Of a stretch of DNA of 64,000 bases, positions 1-8,736 are shown piece by piece (the first letter of the stretch is position 1; each line of letters starts with the position of its first letter). Made by a program: the position numbers and the translations under genes. The stretch comes from Alphaproteobacteria bacterium (GTDB lineage: Bacteria; Pseudomonadota; Alphaproteobacteria; Rhizobiales; Methyloligellaceae). The stretch is taken from assembly GCA_016869535.1 (NCBI GenBank), contig VGDX01000003.1, positions 98,164 to 162,163 on the forward strand, written 5' to 3'. Below the pieces are notes generated by a model that had not been told where the DNA came from, searched no databases, and saw only the letters and a program-made list of their open reading frames with translations.

Positions 1-1069
1 CCGCATCGGCGATGATGGCATGGACCTTCATGCCGAGCTTGGGATCCTGTGACTCGACATTGGAGACGATAATGATGTCGGTGCCGGCGTTGATCGCCTT
101 GATGATGCGCTCCTCGAGCGAATAATCGTCGCTGACCCCTCCCATCTCCAGATCGTCGCTGATGACCACGCCTTGGAAGCCGATATCGCCTTCATCGCGG
201 AGCGTGCGGATCGCCTTACCCGACAGCGATGCGGGCAGCTTGGCGCCATCGCTGAAGCGCGGGTGATAAAGATGCCCGGTCATCACCGCGTCGAGTTGGC
301 CGTCCTTGGCCAATCGCCGATACGGCTCGAGTTCAATCTCTCGCCAGGTTTCCGAGATATCGGCAAGCGCAACATGACTGTCGACATGACTCGAGCCGTG
401 GCCCGGGAAATGCTTGGCCACGGCGGCGATATTGGCGTCGCGATGCGCGGCGATGAAGGCGCGCGCGAGTGCCGTCACGCTACCCGGATCGGCGCCGAAG
501 CTCCGTTCCCGATCGCCAATCACCGGATTGTCCGGATTGATATCCAGATCGACCACAGGACCTAGGTTGAGATTGAAGCCGGCTTCCGCCAACTCCTTGG
601 CCATCTCGGCATAGAGTTTCCGCGCCGCCTCCTGCGTACTGAAGCTCGGATTTTTCCCCACGCTCTGCGCCGAGGGAAAGTCGCCATGTCCGTTCCATGG
701 CGCGAGCCGCTGCACTTTGCCGCCTTCCTGATCGACGGCGATGAACGGCACTGGACTAGCGCACGCATCCCGCAGATAGGCGGTGAGCGATTTGAGCTGC
801 TCCGGCGAACAGATGTTCTCAGGGTAAAGCACCACGCCGCCGATCACGCCTTTTGCCACCTGCTCATGGATGGCGGCGACATTCGGGTCGCTCGGTGTGA
901 GGCCGGGGAAGCCGACCAGGATCATCTGCCCGATCATGCGGTCGATCCGGTCCGCGTCGCTATCCTGCGAGGTGAGCGCGGCAAGCGGCAAGGCCGTGCC
1001 GATCAACAGGAGTGCGGCGGCCAGCAGATACACGAGATGACGGTCGAATGGACGCATGTGGAACCGCAT
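1..1069 (-). CDS. nagZ: Beta-N-acetylhexosaminidase, GH3 family (partial, C-terminus outside window)
   Basis: About 356 codons are present; the gene runs off the left edge, so the C-terminus is missing. Translation from the ATG at 1067-1069 gives a hydrophobic N-terminal stretch (signal peptide or anchor, roughly residues 9-29) and then a glycoside hydrolase family 3 barrel. The NagZ signature KHFPGHG is present, followed by a second His (SSHVDSHVAL), and the DDLEMGG stretch carries the expected nucleophile Asp. NagZ enzymes cleave GlcNAc from GlcNAc-anhydroMurNAc peptides during murein recycling. Here the N-terminal hydrophobic segment suggests export or membrane attachment, unlike the cytosolic E. 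coli NagZ, so a periplasmic GH3 hexosaminidase is an alternative. A second ATG lies at 1054-1056. Family assignment is firm; the exact substrate is inferred. Confidence 0.85.
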   Translation of the reverse strand, partial: MRFHMRPFDRHLVYLLAAALLLIGTALPLAALTSQDSDADRIDRMIGQMILVGFPGLTPSDPNVAAIHEQVAKGVIGGVVLYPENICSPEQLKSLTAYLRDACASPVPFIAVDQEGGKVQRLAPWNGHGDFPSAQSVGKNPSFSTQEAARKLYAEMAKELAEAGFNLNLGPVVDLDINPDNPVIGDRERSFGADPGSVTALARAFIAAHRDANIAAVAKHFPGHGSSHVDSHVALADISETWREIELEPYRRLAKDGQLDAVMTGHLYHPRFSDGAKLPASLSGKAIRTLRDEGDIGFQGVVISDDLEMGGVSDDYSLEERIIKAINAGTDIIIVSNVESQDPKLGMKVHAIIADA

Positions 1070-1204
1070 GTCAGGTTAAAGGCTTAGCCTGTCCGAGGTT
1101 AACAGACGATGCTCTGACATTATGGCCCCGGAAAAGGCGTAAACGAGGGGCTGATTTTGTCACGAATGTGAATAAACTTGGCGCCCATTCGTCGGGGGGT
1201 TTTC

Positions 1205-1855
1205 ATGCGCCGTGCCGCTCAATCCTGGTCGCAACTGCTTGGCTGCGCGATCCTTGCCGTAGCGCCTATGACCATGACGGCTTTGGCGCAGGACGATCCG
1301 GCCCAAGAAGACATCATAGAGGAGCAGATCGAGGAGCAGCCGGCCGAGAAACCCGCCATTGAGGAGCCTGCAAAGCAACCCAAGGAGGCTCAAGAGGGAG
1401 AAGCCAAGGAAGAGACTTCCGCCGAAGCCGACAAACAATTCGCCGAGAGCTTCCGCGGCAAGACCTATCAGGGCGACCTCGAGATCGAAGGTTGGGACGA
1501 TCTCGGCGGCGGACTCGTTCTGCCTCCCGTTTATGTCCGGCAATACCAACGCGAAGATGGCACCTTTCTCGTGCTGACGAGCCGCGAGGTCGTGCCGCCG
1601 ACGAGCAACAATCCTGCTTCCTACATCGTGGCCGATGCCTTGGTCGTACCGCCGCCGAAAGAGGGTGTGGACTTCACCATCGCTTGCGTGCAAGGCGAGG
1701 ATGAGACGTTGAGATTCATGGGCGAGGCAAGCAAGGAAGACAAGGAATGGTGGACCGACGTCAAGCGCGCCTGGGAGATCTCGATCGAGACCGGCGAGAT
1801 TGCCGAGGCCAAGACAAAGGGCGTCCGCTGCACCAATATCTCCTGGGGACAATAG
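1205..1855 (+). CDS. Hypothetical secreted protein, acidic N-terminal region
   Basis: 216 codons from the ATG at 1205, chosen because it follows a G-rich Shine-Dalgarno stretch (GGGGGG) and begins a clear signal peptide ending near ALAQ. An upstream in-frame ATG at 1178 would only bury the signal sequence. After the signal comes a low-complexity Glu/Ala/Pro stretch of about 50 residues, then a compact domain with alternating charged and aromatic residues, including RTYQGDLEIEG-like beta segments. I do not recognise the family. It is probably periplasmic. It sits 17 bp upstream of the DUF1772 gene on the same strand and may be cotranscribed with it. Confidence 0.7.
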   Translation: MRRAAQSWSQLLGCAILAVAPMTMTALAQDDPAQEDIIEEQIEEQPAEKPAIEEPAKQPKEAQEGEAKEETSAEADKQFAESFRGKTYQGDLEIEGWDDLGGGLVLPPVYVRQYQREDGTFLVLTSREVVPPTSNNPASYIVADALVVPPPKEGVDFTIACVQGEDETLRFMGEASKEDKEWWTDVKRAWEISIETGEIAEAKTKGVRCTNISWGQ

Positions 1856-1872
1856 CGGCGGAGGGAAAATTT

Positions 1873-2361
1873 ATGGATGGATTCTTGTGCGTGGTGACAT
1901 TCTTGGCGGCGCTGGGCTCGGCGCTTATCGCCGGCATATTCTTCGCTTTCTCCGCTATTTTGATCCCCGCCCTGTCCCGGCTGGCGCCGGCTTCGGGTAT
2001 TGCCGCTATGCAGTCGATCCTCGTGACGATCAAGCGCGGCCCGTTCGTGCTCGTGTTTTTCGTCACGGCACTGCTGGCGGTGCTGCTCGGCATCGCTGCG
2101 CCGTTCAGATGGGCCGAGCCTGATGCGCTCTACCTGCTCGCCGGCAGCCTGCTCTATCTCAACGGTCCGTTCGGTGTCACGCTTCTGCGCAACATGCCGC
2201 TCAACAACAGACTCGCCCATGTGAAGCCCGATGGCGAAACCGGCGCCAAAGTGTGGAAGGACTATCTCCCCGCATGGTCATGGTGGAACCATGTGCGCGT
2301 GGCGACCGCACTCGCCGCCGCAGCCTGCCTCATCATGGCGCTGGTCCGTCAAGCAGCTTAA
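1873..2361 (+). CDS. DUF1772-type small integral membrane protein
   Basis: 162 codons from the ATG at 1873, preceded by a GGAGGG ribosome binding site. The protein has about four hydrophobic helices, with Asn-Gly-Pro and Asn-rich loops (LLRNMPLNNRL) and a conserved-looking Trp-rich loop (WSWWNHVR) before the last helix. This pattern fits the DUF1772 (anthrone oxygenase-like) family: the NxPLNxxL and W..W...R motifs are typical. Bacterial members are uncharacterised, so no reaction is assigned. A longer in-frame reading from 1747 overlaps the previous gene and is not needed. Confidence 0.75.
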   Translation: MDGFLCVVTFLAALGSALIAGIFFAFSAILIPALSRLAPASGIAAMQSILVTIKRGPFVLVFFVTALLAVLLGIAAPFRWAEPDALYLLAGSLLYLNGPFGVTLLRNMPLNNRLAHVKPDGETGAKVWKDYLPAWSWWNHVRVATALAAAACLIMALVRQAA

Positions 2362-2374
2362 GTGCAGCGAAAAC

Positions 2375-3031
2375 TCATTCCCAGACAGGCAGGCGCTCTT
2401 GCTCGGCAAGCGCCGTCATCGAGCCTTCGAGTTCGGCCACGAAGGCGTCGTAAGATTCCTTGCCGTAGAGCTTCTCGCCGACGCTGACGATGCAGTTGAA
2501 CGGCACGAACAGCATCGAGCCCCGCGGCAATGTCTTGCCAAGACCATGCATGAACACGGGGATGATCGGCACCTTGGGCCTGGCGCGCGCGAGATGGCCA
2601 ATACCCTTCTTGAAGGCTTGCAGCGTTTCCGGCTCGCCCCGCGTCCCTTCAGGGAAAATGACCAGGATTTCGCCGCGGTCGAGCGCTTCCTCGGCAAGCT
2701 GGAGCGGGTTGCCGCCTTCCTTGCCGCTGCCCCGCTTGACGGGAATGATGCCGACGATGTTGTTGGCAAACCAGCCGCGAAAGCTGCTCGTATAGAAATA
2801 ATCCATGGCCGCGACCGGCCGAAGCTTCGGCAACAGCCTGAGCGGCATCAGCGACATGATGGCGAGCGCGTCGAGATTGGAATTGTGATTGCCGGCGAGC
2901 ACGGCCGGACCGTCGTCAGGCAGGCGTTGCCGGTTGCGCACGGTCAGCCCCATCACGACGAGGATGACCCCGCGCACGACGACCGCGAAGAACAGGAAGC
3001 GCAGCAATCGGGTCAACGGATTCTTGTTCAT
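2375..3031 (-). CDS. PlsC-like 1-acyl-sn-glycerol-3-phosphate acyltransferase family protein
   Basis: 218 codons. The N-terminal membrane helix (about residues 10-30) is followed by the acyltransferase HX4D motif (His49...Asp54 in NHNSNLD) and the substrate-binding FPEGTRG motif (about 126-132). This is the PlsC/LPLAT fold that transfers acyl groups to lysophosphatidate or related lysolipids at the inner face of the membrane. The ATG overlaps the TGA of the upstream CDP-diglyceride synthase-like gene (ATGA), so the two are translationally coupled. With two CDP-lipid enzymes in the same operon, the acceptor may be an unusual lysolipid rather than bulk lysophosphatidate. Confidence 0.85.
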   Translation of the reverse strand: MNKNPLTRLLRFLFFAVVVRGVILVVMGLTVRNRQRLPDDGPAVLAGNHNSNLDALAIMSLMPLRLLPKLRPVAAMDYFYTSSFRGWFANNIVGIIPVKRGSGKEGGNPLQLAEEALDRGEILVIFPEGTRGEPETLQAFKKGIGHLARARPKVPIIPVFMHGLGKTLPRGSMLFVPFNCIVSVGEKLYGKESYDAFVAELEGSMTALAEQERLPVWE

Positions 3032-3975
3032 GGGTAGAAGAAATAGCGGAAGAAGTGGAAGAAGGCGGGCGCCGCGTAGGTCAGGCTGTCGACACGATCG
3101 AGGATGCCGCCATGCCCCGGCAGCAGACCGCCGGTATCCTTGACGCCGAGATCGCGCTTGACCGCCGAGATGGTGATGTCACCGAGAAAGCCTGCAACGC
3201 CGATGACGGCGCCGGCCAGCGCCGACCAGAGCCAATCCATCGGGGTGAGATAAGGGCCGATCAGCGCGGCGAGCAGGACGGTGGTGGCGACGCCGCCGAT
3301 CAGGCCCTCCCAGGTCTTGTTGGGGCTCACTTGCGGCGTGACGTTGTGCCGGCCGAGAAGCTTGCCCCAGCAATATTGCGCCACGTCGTTGAACTGGGCG
3401 AGCAGCACGAGGAAGAGCAGCAAGCCGACACCGCCCGCGACCGGATTCGGCACCTCGCCCGAAACGAGCAGCATGGCCATGTGGCTGAGCGCGAATACCG
3501 TGAGCATCAGTCCCCAGGAGATGGTGCCGACCGCGCGCAGGAAATTCTGTGTCTCGCCTCTGAGCGCCATCAGCGCCGGGAAGAACAGAAACATCCACAC
3601 CGGAACGAACACGATGAACATGCCGTACCAGTCCGACGCGGCCCAGTAATATTGCAGGGGGATGGCCAGATAGGCGAACAGCAGCAGCTCACGGTCGATC
3701 CGGCGCGTCGGAATCAACGACAGATATTCCTTGAGCGCGAGATAGGAGATGAAAGCGAGGAAGACGATGGCGACCGTCTGATTGAACAGGACGCATAGGG
3801 TGAAGGCGCCGATCATCCACCACCAGGAGCTGGTGCGGCGGGTGAGCTCTGCGTAGCGTTCGCCGGGATGGCGCCAACGCAGCAGCGCCACGATAACCGT
3901 GGCGATCAGCAACAGGGCGTAGATGCCGGCCGTCACATAGACCACGTTCGCCGGTATGCCGTGGATCAGCGTCAT
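3028..3975 (-). CDS. Phosphatidate cytidylyltransferase family protein (CdsA/YnbB-like)
   Basis: 315 codons from the ATG at 3973-3975, which overlaps the stop of the upstream gene in an ATGA arrangement. A much longer in-frame reading to 4449 is antisense-like extension and is rejected. The protein is polytopic (about eight helices) and ends with the CTP-transferase signature: SPNKTWEG, then FLGDITISAVKRDLGVKDTG and a GHGGILDRVDS stretch, all hallmarks of CdsA-type enzymes that make CDP-diacylglycerol from phosphatidate and CTP. The pairing with a CDP-alcohol phosphatidyltransferase resembles the E. coli ynbA-ynbB pair. It may be an accessory enzyme, with the housekeeping cdsA (normally beside uppS/dxr) elsewhere. 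Confidence 0.88.
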   Translation of the reverse strand: MTLIHGIPANVVYVTAGIYALLLIATVIVALLRWRHPGERYAELTRRTSSWWWMIGAFTLCVLFNQTVAIVFLAFISYLALKEYLSLIPTRRIDRELLLFAYLAIPLQYYWAASDWYGMFIVFVPVWMFLFFPALMALRGETQNFLRAVGTISWGLMLTVFALSHMAMLLVSGEVPNPVAGGVGLLLFLVLLAQFNDVAQYCWGKLLGRHNVTPQVSPNKTWEGLIGGVATTVLLAALIGPYLTPMDWLWSALAGAVIGVAGFLGDITISAVKRDLGVKDTGGLLPGHGGILDRVDSLTYAAPAFFHFFRYFFYP

Positions 3976-4583
3976 GGCGTTTTCGCCTCGGCAACGATGC
4001 GGCGCGCGCGATTGATAATGGTGAGCGTGGCGAGCCCAGCGAGGGCGAGAAGGAAGAGCGTGCTCCAGACGCCCGGCGTGACCCCCACGCCGATCAGGAG
4101 AGCCAGCAGGCCGAAAGCGAGCGCGCGGTCGCTTTTGCCGAGCGGGCCGAGATAGCAGCGCTGCATGCCGAGCATGGGGCCGAGTGCGCCGGTCATTTCG
4201 GCGATGATGCTCAAGACCACCACACCGACAATGAGCGGCGCGTTTATTCCTGCGATCAGCGCCAAAGGCAGATAGAGCGCGGCATCGGCCACCACGTCTG
4301 ACAGCTCGTTCAGCACGGCGCCGGAAGCGCTCGCCTGTCCGTGCTCCTTGGCCATGATGCCGTCGATGGCGTTCAGCGCCATGCGCAAGAACAGCGTCAC
4401 CGGCAGGAACAGGAGCGGCCAGGACGACGCCGGCATGAGCGCGATCCACGCGCCTTGCGCCATACTCATGATCAGCGCCGCGACCGTGACGGCATTGGCG
4501 CTCACGCCGGCGCGCGCGAGGCTCGCGGCAACGGGCCTTAGCAGCGCCTGAAACCGCGGCTTCAGGTCGTAAATGGTCGCCAC
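3972..4583 (-). CDS. CDP-alcohol phosphatidyltransferase family protein (YnbA-like)
   Basis: 203 codons, GTG start at 4581-4583. The AAGGAA ribosome binding site lies over the end of the upstream tesA-like gene, 4 bp away. Several membrane helices flank a CDP-alcohol phosphatidyltransferase motif that departs from the consensus D-x2-DG-x2-AR-x8-G-x3-D-x3-D: here the first and third Asp are Asn and AR is AK (NAIDGIMAK, then LNELSD). From memory, E. coli YnbA carries the same Asn substitutions, so this looks like a subfamily feature and not decay. The enzyme would join a CDP-activated lipid to an alcohol with release of CMP; the alcohol is unknown. It is coupled to the downstream CdsA-like gene. 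Confidence 0.82.
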   Translation of the reverse strand: MATIYDLKPRFQALLRPVAASLARAGVSANAVTVAALIMSMAQGAWIALMPASSWPLLFLPVTLFLRMALNAIDGIMAKEHGQASASGAVLNELSDVVADAALYLPLALIAGINAPLIVGVVVLSIIAEMTGALGPMLGMQRCYLGPLGKSDRALAFGLLALLIGVGVTPGVWSTLFLLALAGLATLTIINRARRIVAEAKTP

Positions 4584-4587
4584 GGGC

Positions 4588-5247
4588 TCATTCCTTCGCC
4601 TCGACCTCTGCGATCAGTGCCTCGACCTTGGGCAGGATGCCCTCGACGATGCGCGCCACGCCTTTGCCGTTGGGGTGAATGCCATCAGCCTGCATAAGCC
4701 CGTCGTCGAGCGCGACCCCGTCGAGAAAGAACGGATAGAGGAGAATATCGTAGCGAGTCGCAAGCGCGGGGAAGATCGCGGCGAAGTCGTCCACATATTC
4801 CTTGCCCATGTTGCGCGGCGCCTCCATGCCGGCGAGCAGCACGGGCAGCCCCTTGGACTGAAGTTTCTCGATGATCTTGGCAAGTACCGCCTTGGTCTCT
4901 GCAGGCGGCAAGCCTTGCAGCGCGTCGTTGCCGCCAAGCTCGACGATCACCGCATCGGCATTTTCGGGCAATGCCCAATCGAGCCGTTTCAAGGCGGCGA
5001 CGGATGTGTCGCCCGATACACCAGCATCGACGACAGTGACGTCCTGTCCGCGCGCCTTCAACGCGGATTCGAGTTGCGCCGGGAAAGACGCCTCTTGCGG
5101 CAAGCCGAGCCCGGCTGTGAGGCTGTCGCCAAGCGCCACGATGACAAGCGGACGCGGCTCTGCCGAAAATGCAGGCAAAGACGTGGCAGCCAATGCAAGG
5201 CAGGCGGTAATCGTGGTGAAAACTCGCATGACGGCGCGTTTCATCAT
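4588..5247 (-). CDS. tesA: Arylesterase / TesA-type SGNH (GDSL) hydrolase
   Basis: 219 codons from the first ATG of the ATGATG at 5242-5247, preceded by AGAGG; an upstream ATG at 5289 is less likely. A signal peptide ends near AFSAE. The SGNH blocks are all present: GDSLT (Ser42 nucleophile), a Gly block (GVSGDTS), GGNDAL (Asn) and the C-terminal DGIHPNGKG with the catalytic Asp-x2-His. TesA-type enzymes are periplasmic thioesterase/lysophospholipase/arylesterases. It is divergent from a YbbA/YbbP-type ABC transporter, the same neighbourhood as tesA-ybbAP in E. coli, and it leads an operon of three lipid enzymes, supporting a role in lipid turnover. Confidence 0.88.
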   Translation of the reverse strand: MMKRAVMRVFTTITACLALAATSLPAFSAEPRPLVIVALGDSLTAGLGLPQEASFPAQLESALKARGQDVTVVDAGVSGDTSVAALKRLDWALPENADAVIVELGGNDALQGLPPAETKAVLAKIIEKLQSKGLPVLLAGMEAPRNMGKEYVDDFAAIFPALATRYDILLYPFFLDGVALDDGLMQADGIHPNGKGVARIVEGILPKVEALIAEVEAKE

Positions 5248-5315
5248 TTCGACCTCTTTGCCCTTCTCTATTGCCGTGGCCCGTGTCATCTGTCACCCCA
5301 GGTAATCTGCCGCAT

Positions 5316-6038
5316 ATGGATCAGCCCCTGAAACAGCGCCGCGCTCCTGCAATTCTGCTCGAGGACGTGCATGTCACGCTGCCCTCGCGCGCCGGGCCCG
5401 TGGCCATTTTGCGCGGCATCGATCTCAAAGTGCCGGCCGGCGAGGCCGTGGCCATCGTCGGGCCAAGCGGTTCGGGCAAGTCGACACTGCTCATGGTGAT
5501 AGCCGGCCTCGAACGAGCGACCGAAGGCCGCGTCGAGGTGGTCGGCACGGAGCTCGGGGGCCTCGATGAGGACGGCTTGGCGCGGCTTCGCGCCGCCAAT
5601 ATCGGCATCGTGTTTCAATCCTTCCATCTGGTGCCGACCATGACGGCGCTCGAGAACGTGGCGCTGCCGCTCGAATTTCTCGATCATGATAATGCGTTTG
5701 CCGCCGCCCGCGCCGCCCTTGCCGAGGTCGGGCTCTCGCATCGCGAGGCACATTTCCCGGGACAGCTCTCCGGCGGTGAGCAGCAGCGCGTGGCCATGGC
5801 ACGAGCGCTGGCGCCGAACCCCGCCCTGATCCTCGCCGACGAGCCGACCGGCAATCTCGACCTTGCGACCGGTGCGCAGGTGATGGATCTCCTCTTCGCC
5901 CTGAAAGAGCGCACCGGCGCCACGTTGCTGCTCATCACCCACGACCGTTCGCTCGCCAAGCGTTGCGACCGGATCGTTAGCCTCGCCGACGGGCGTATCG
6001 TGAGCGCCGGCGCCAAACGACGCGTGGCCGCGCCGTGA
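5316..6038 (+). CDS. ABC transporter ATP-binding protein, YbbA/LolD type
   Basis: 240 codons from the ATG at 5316; a 15-codon longer reading from 5271 would overlap the divergent promoter. Walker A GPSGSGKS (about 49-56), Q-loop FQSFHLVPT, signature LSGGEQQRVAMARAL and Walker B LILADEPTGNLD are intact. The extended DEPTGNLD and the short size place it in the MacB/LolD/FtsE branch. The next gene, overlapping by GTGA, is the large FtsX-like permease, so the two form one complex. In this branch the ATPase drives mechanotransmission or lipid/lipoprotein extraction rather than solute import. The tesA-type lipase next door supports a lysolipid or envelope role, which is inference. Confidence 0.92.
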   Translation: MDQPLKQRRAPAILLEDVHVTLPSRAGPVAILRGIDLKVPAGEAVAIVGPSGSGKSTLLMVIAGLERATEGRVEVVGTELGGLDEDGLARLRAANIGIVFQSFHLVPTMTALENVALPLEFLDHDNAFAAARAALAEVGLSHREAHFPGQLSGGEQQRVAMARALAPNPALILADEPTGNLDLATGAQVMDLLFALKERTGATLLLITHDRSLAKRCDRIVSLADGRIVSAGAKRRVAAP

Positions 6039-8614
6039 CCACCGCAAGCGCAACCGCGGCACCCTCCGCTGCGTCTGGTTTCAAGCTGAGGCTCCCGTTC
6101 GCCATAGCCATGCGTGAGCTGCGTTCCGGCGTCGGCGGCTTGAGCATCTTCGTATTTTGTATCGCTCTTGGCGTCGCCGCGGTCGCTGCCATCGGTTCAC
6201 TCGCCTCCGCCTTCAACGAATCGCTGGCCCGGCAGGGACGCCTGATCATCGGCGGCGACCTCTCATACGAGCTGGTTCACCGCCAAGCCTCGCCCGAGGA
6301 ACGCGCGGCGCTCGACGCTCTCGGCGAGGTCAGCTCGTCGGCGAGTTTCCGCGCCATGGCGCGCAGTGCGGACGGCAAGACTGCGCTTGCCGAAGTCAAA
6401 GCGGTCGACGCTGCCTATCCGCTGTTCGGCCACGTCGCGGTAATACGCCCAGTCGATGCTGGACCGGTGTGGCGCTCAAACGACCAGATCCTCGCGGAAC
6501 CCGCTCTGCTCGAGCGGCTCGGTCTCGAATTGGGCGATAAATTCAAGATCGGCGAGGCTACCGTTACGGTCGGAGGCCTGCTGGGCGAGCAGCCAGACCG
6601 TCTTGCCGACCGCCTCTCCTATGGGCCGAAAATGCTCATGTCGCGCGACACGCTCGACCGCACCGGCCTGGTACAGCCCGGCAGCCTGATCCGCTGGACC
6701 TATCGGGTGAAACTTCCCGAGGCACAAGGCGCAGACAGGGAGGCGCTGGCGCAAGCGCGCGGCGCGATCGAAACGAAATTTCCGCAAGGGGGGTTCGCCA
6801 TTCGCGATTGGACCGACCCAGTCCCATCCCTCCGCCGCGACGCCGAGCGCTTCACCCAGTTCATCAATTTCGTCGGTCTCACCGCGCTGCTTCTCGGCGG
6901 CATCGGCGTCGGCAATGCCATCAGAAGCTATATGGGCAAGAAGCGCGAGATCATCGCCACCTTCAAATGCCTCGGGGCGACCAGCCGCCTCGTGCTTTCC
7001 GTCTATATGATCCAGGCGCTGCTGCTCACGGGGCTCGGTATCCTCATCGGCCTAGGGATCGGTGCGCTTACCCCGGTGGCGCTCGCCACCTTCTATGCGG
7101 ACGTTCTGCCCATCGACATCGCCGCCGAGCCGAAGCTCATGCCGCTACTGGTGGCGGCGCTGGCCGGGCTTTTGACCATGGTGCTGTTCGTCCTGTGGCC
7201 GCTCGGCCGCGCGAGCCGTATCTCGCCCGCCGTGCTCATGCGTGCGCATCTCACCGACGAGCGCGAGCGTTCGTCATGGCCGTTTGCCATCGGCGCCGCA
7301 GCGGCCGGCGCGGCGCTTTTTGCCCTGGCCATCGCGGCGTCAGAGGAGCGCGCCGTCACCGCCGCCATCTCCCTGGGCATTGTCGTGGCTTTTCTGCTGT
7401 TCCTCGGTTTCGGATTTCTTGTGCAGCGTCTCGCGGCCAGGTTCCGCTGCACCAAGCCGCCTTCCGTGTCATTGGCGCTTGCCAGCATCGCCGGGCCCGG
7501 CTCTCTTGCCCGCTCCATCGCCGTTTCGCTCGGTCTGGGGCTTGGCCTGCTCGTCGCCGTGGCTCTCATTCATCAATCGCTGGTGAGCGAGATTGGCAGC
7601 AATATCGAGGTGGATGCGCCGGCCTACTATTTCCTCGATGTCGAGGAATCCGATCTGCCCGTCTTTCGCGACGCCGTGAAGAGCGTGGTGCCGGCGGCGA
7701 AGCTCGACGATGCTCCCATGCTGCGCGGACGCATCGTGGCGCTGAACGGCGTGCCTGCCGACAAGATCGAAGCCTCTCCCGATTCCCGTTGGGTGCTCTC
7801 CGGCGACCGCGGCCTCACCTATACCGACACGGTTCCCGGCGCTTCCGAGGTCGTCGAAGGTGAATGGTGGAAGACAGGGTATTCAGGTCCGCCGCTTGTG
7901 TCCTTCGATGCGGAACTCGCCAAGGGGCTCGGGATCAAGCTTGGCGATACCATCACCGTCAACGTTCTCGGCCGCAACATCGACGCCAAGATCGCCTCCT
8001 TGCGCAAGATCGAGTGGGAATCGCTCGCCATCAATTTCGTCATGGTATTCTCGCCGAACACGTTGGTCGGCGCGCCGCACCGCGCGGTGACCACGCTAGA
8101 GCTGCCGAAAGGAACCGACCCGGCACTCGAGGGGAAAGTCATTCAGGCGCTCGCCGAGCGCTTTCCGCTCGTCACCGCCATCAAGATCGGCGATGTCGTC
8201 GCCGCGGCCAAGGACCTGCTCGGCAAGGTCATGGCCGCCATCAGCGTGACCGCCGCCGTCACCTTGTTGATCGGCGTCGCGGTGCTCGCCGGCGCCGTCG
8301 CCGCCGGCCAGCAGCAACGCAAATATCTTGCGGTTCTCTATAAGACCCTCGGCGCCACGCGCGGACGCATCCTGCGCGCCGAGCTTCTGGAATTCGGTCT
8401 GCTGGGGCTCGCCACGGCGCTGCTGGCGGTGGCGCTTGCCACGATCGTTGCCTGGGCTTTGTGCCGCTTCGCCTTCGATGTGAAATTCGCATTCTCACCC
8501 TTGGCGGCGGCCGAGACGGTGCTACTGGCGCTTCTGCTCGTTCTTGGTGTCGGGGCCGTCGTCAGCTGGCGGGTGCTTTCGGCCAAAGCCGCGCCCTATC
8601 TGCGCGCCGAGTAG
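6035..8614 (+). CDS. FtsX-like permease of ABC transporter, YbbP type
   Basis: 859 codons with a GTG start at 6035 overlapping the stop of the ATPase gene. The architecture is that of YbbP: an N-terminal helix, a periplasmic MacB-like domain, three FtsX helices (about residues 290-400), a central helical pair, a second large periplasmic domain and three more FtsX helices near the C-terminus. The segment MGKKREIIATFKCLGATSRLV is the classic coupling-helix motif and recurs as QQRKYLAVLYKTLGATRGRIL, indicating the internal duplication. It pairs with the upstream ATPase and probably acts as a dimeric mechanotransmission complex in the inner membrane. Confidence 0.9.
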   Translation: MTTASATAAPSAASGFKLRLPFAIAMRELRSGVGGLSIFVFCIALGVAAVAAIGSLASAFNESLARQGRLIIGGDLSYELVHRQASPEERAALDALGEVSSSASFRAMARSADGKTALAEVKAVDAAYPLFGHVAVIRPVDAGPVWRSNDQILAEPALLERLGLELGDKFKIGEATVTVGGLLGEQPDRLADRLSYGPKMLMSRDTLDRTGLVQPGSLIRWTYRVKLPEAQGADREALAQARGAIETKFPQGGFAIRDWTDPVPSLRRDAERFTQFINFVGLTALLLGGIGVGNAIRSYMGKKREIIATFKCLGATSRLVLSVYMIQALLLTGLGILIGLGIGALTPVALATFYADVLPIDIAAEPKLMPLLVAALAGLLTMVLFVLWPLGRASRISPAVLMRAHLTDERERSSWPFAIGAAAAGAALFALAIAASEERAVTAAISLGIVVAFLLFLGFGFLVQRLAARFRCTKPPSVSLALASIAGPGSLARSIAVSLGLGLGLLVAVALIHQSLVSEIGSNIEVDAPAYYFLDVEESDLPVFRDAVKSVVPAAKLDDAPMLRGRIVALNGVPADKIEASPDSRWVLSGDRGLTYTDTVPGASEVVEGEWWKTGYSGPPLVSFDAELAKGLGIKLGDTITVNVLGRNIDAKIASLRKIEWESLAINFVMVFSPNTLVGAPHRAVTTLELPKGTDPALEGKVIQALAERFPLVTAIKIGDVVAAAKDLLGKVMAAISVTAAVTLLIGVAVLAGAVAAGQQQRKYLAVLYKTLGATRGRILRAELLEFGLLGLATALLAVALATIVAWALCRFAFDVKFAFSPLAAAETVLLALLLVLGVGAVVSWRVLSAKAAPYLRAE

Positions 8615-8678
8615 GTCGGTTAGCGTACACCGCCACACTCGCTTCATCTTGCGCGGGCAGGCTGAAACCCCCATATTC

Positions 8679-8699
8679 GCGGGCAGATCGCCTGTTCGC
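8679..8699 (+). promoter_or_regulatory. Hairpin in the 5' leader of the Bax-inhibitor-1 gene
   Basis: GCGGGCAG (8679-8686) pairs with CTGTTCGC (8692-8699) through eight base pairs, two of them G-U, around a five-base loop, about 38 bp before the start codon. An upstream copy of GCGGGCAG also occurs near 8653. A conserved leader RNA upstream of ybhL (Bax-inhibitor) genes is known in Rhizobiales (the ybhL leader); this hairpin is in the right place for it, but I cannot verify the match. Confidence 0.35.
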
Positions 8700-8736
8700 A
8701 TCTCGTAACCAATTAGGGGAAAGGACCCACATACCA

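Noticed and set aside
1178..1204. Upstream ATG for the secreted protein
   Set aside because: It would put nine extra residues before the signal peptide and lacks a ribosome binding site; the ATG at 1205 follows a G-rich site.
3976..4449. N-terminal extension of the CdsA-like protein
   Set aside because: The frame is open but lies antisense-like within the upstream transferase gene, is Arg/Ala-rich and shows no family similarity. The ATGA-coupled ATG at 3975 is the natural start.
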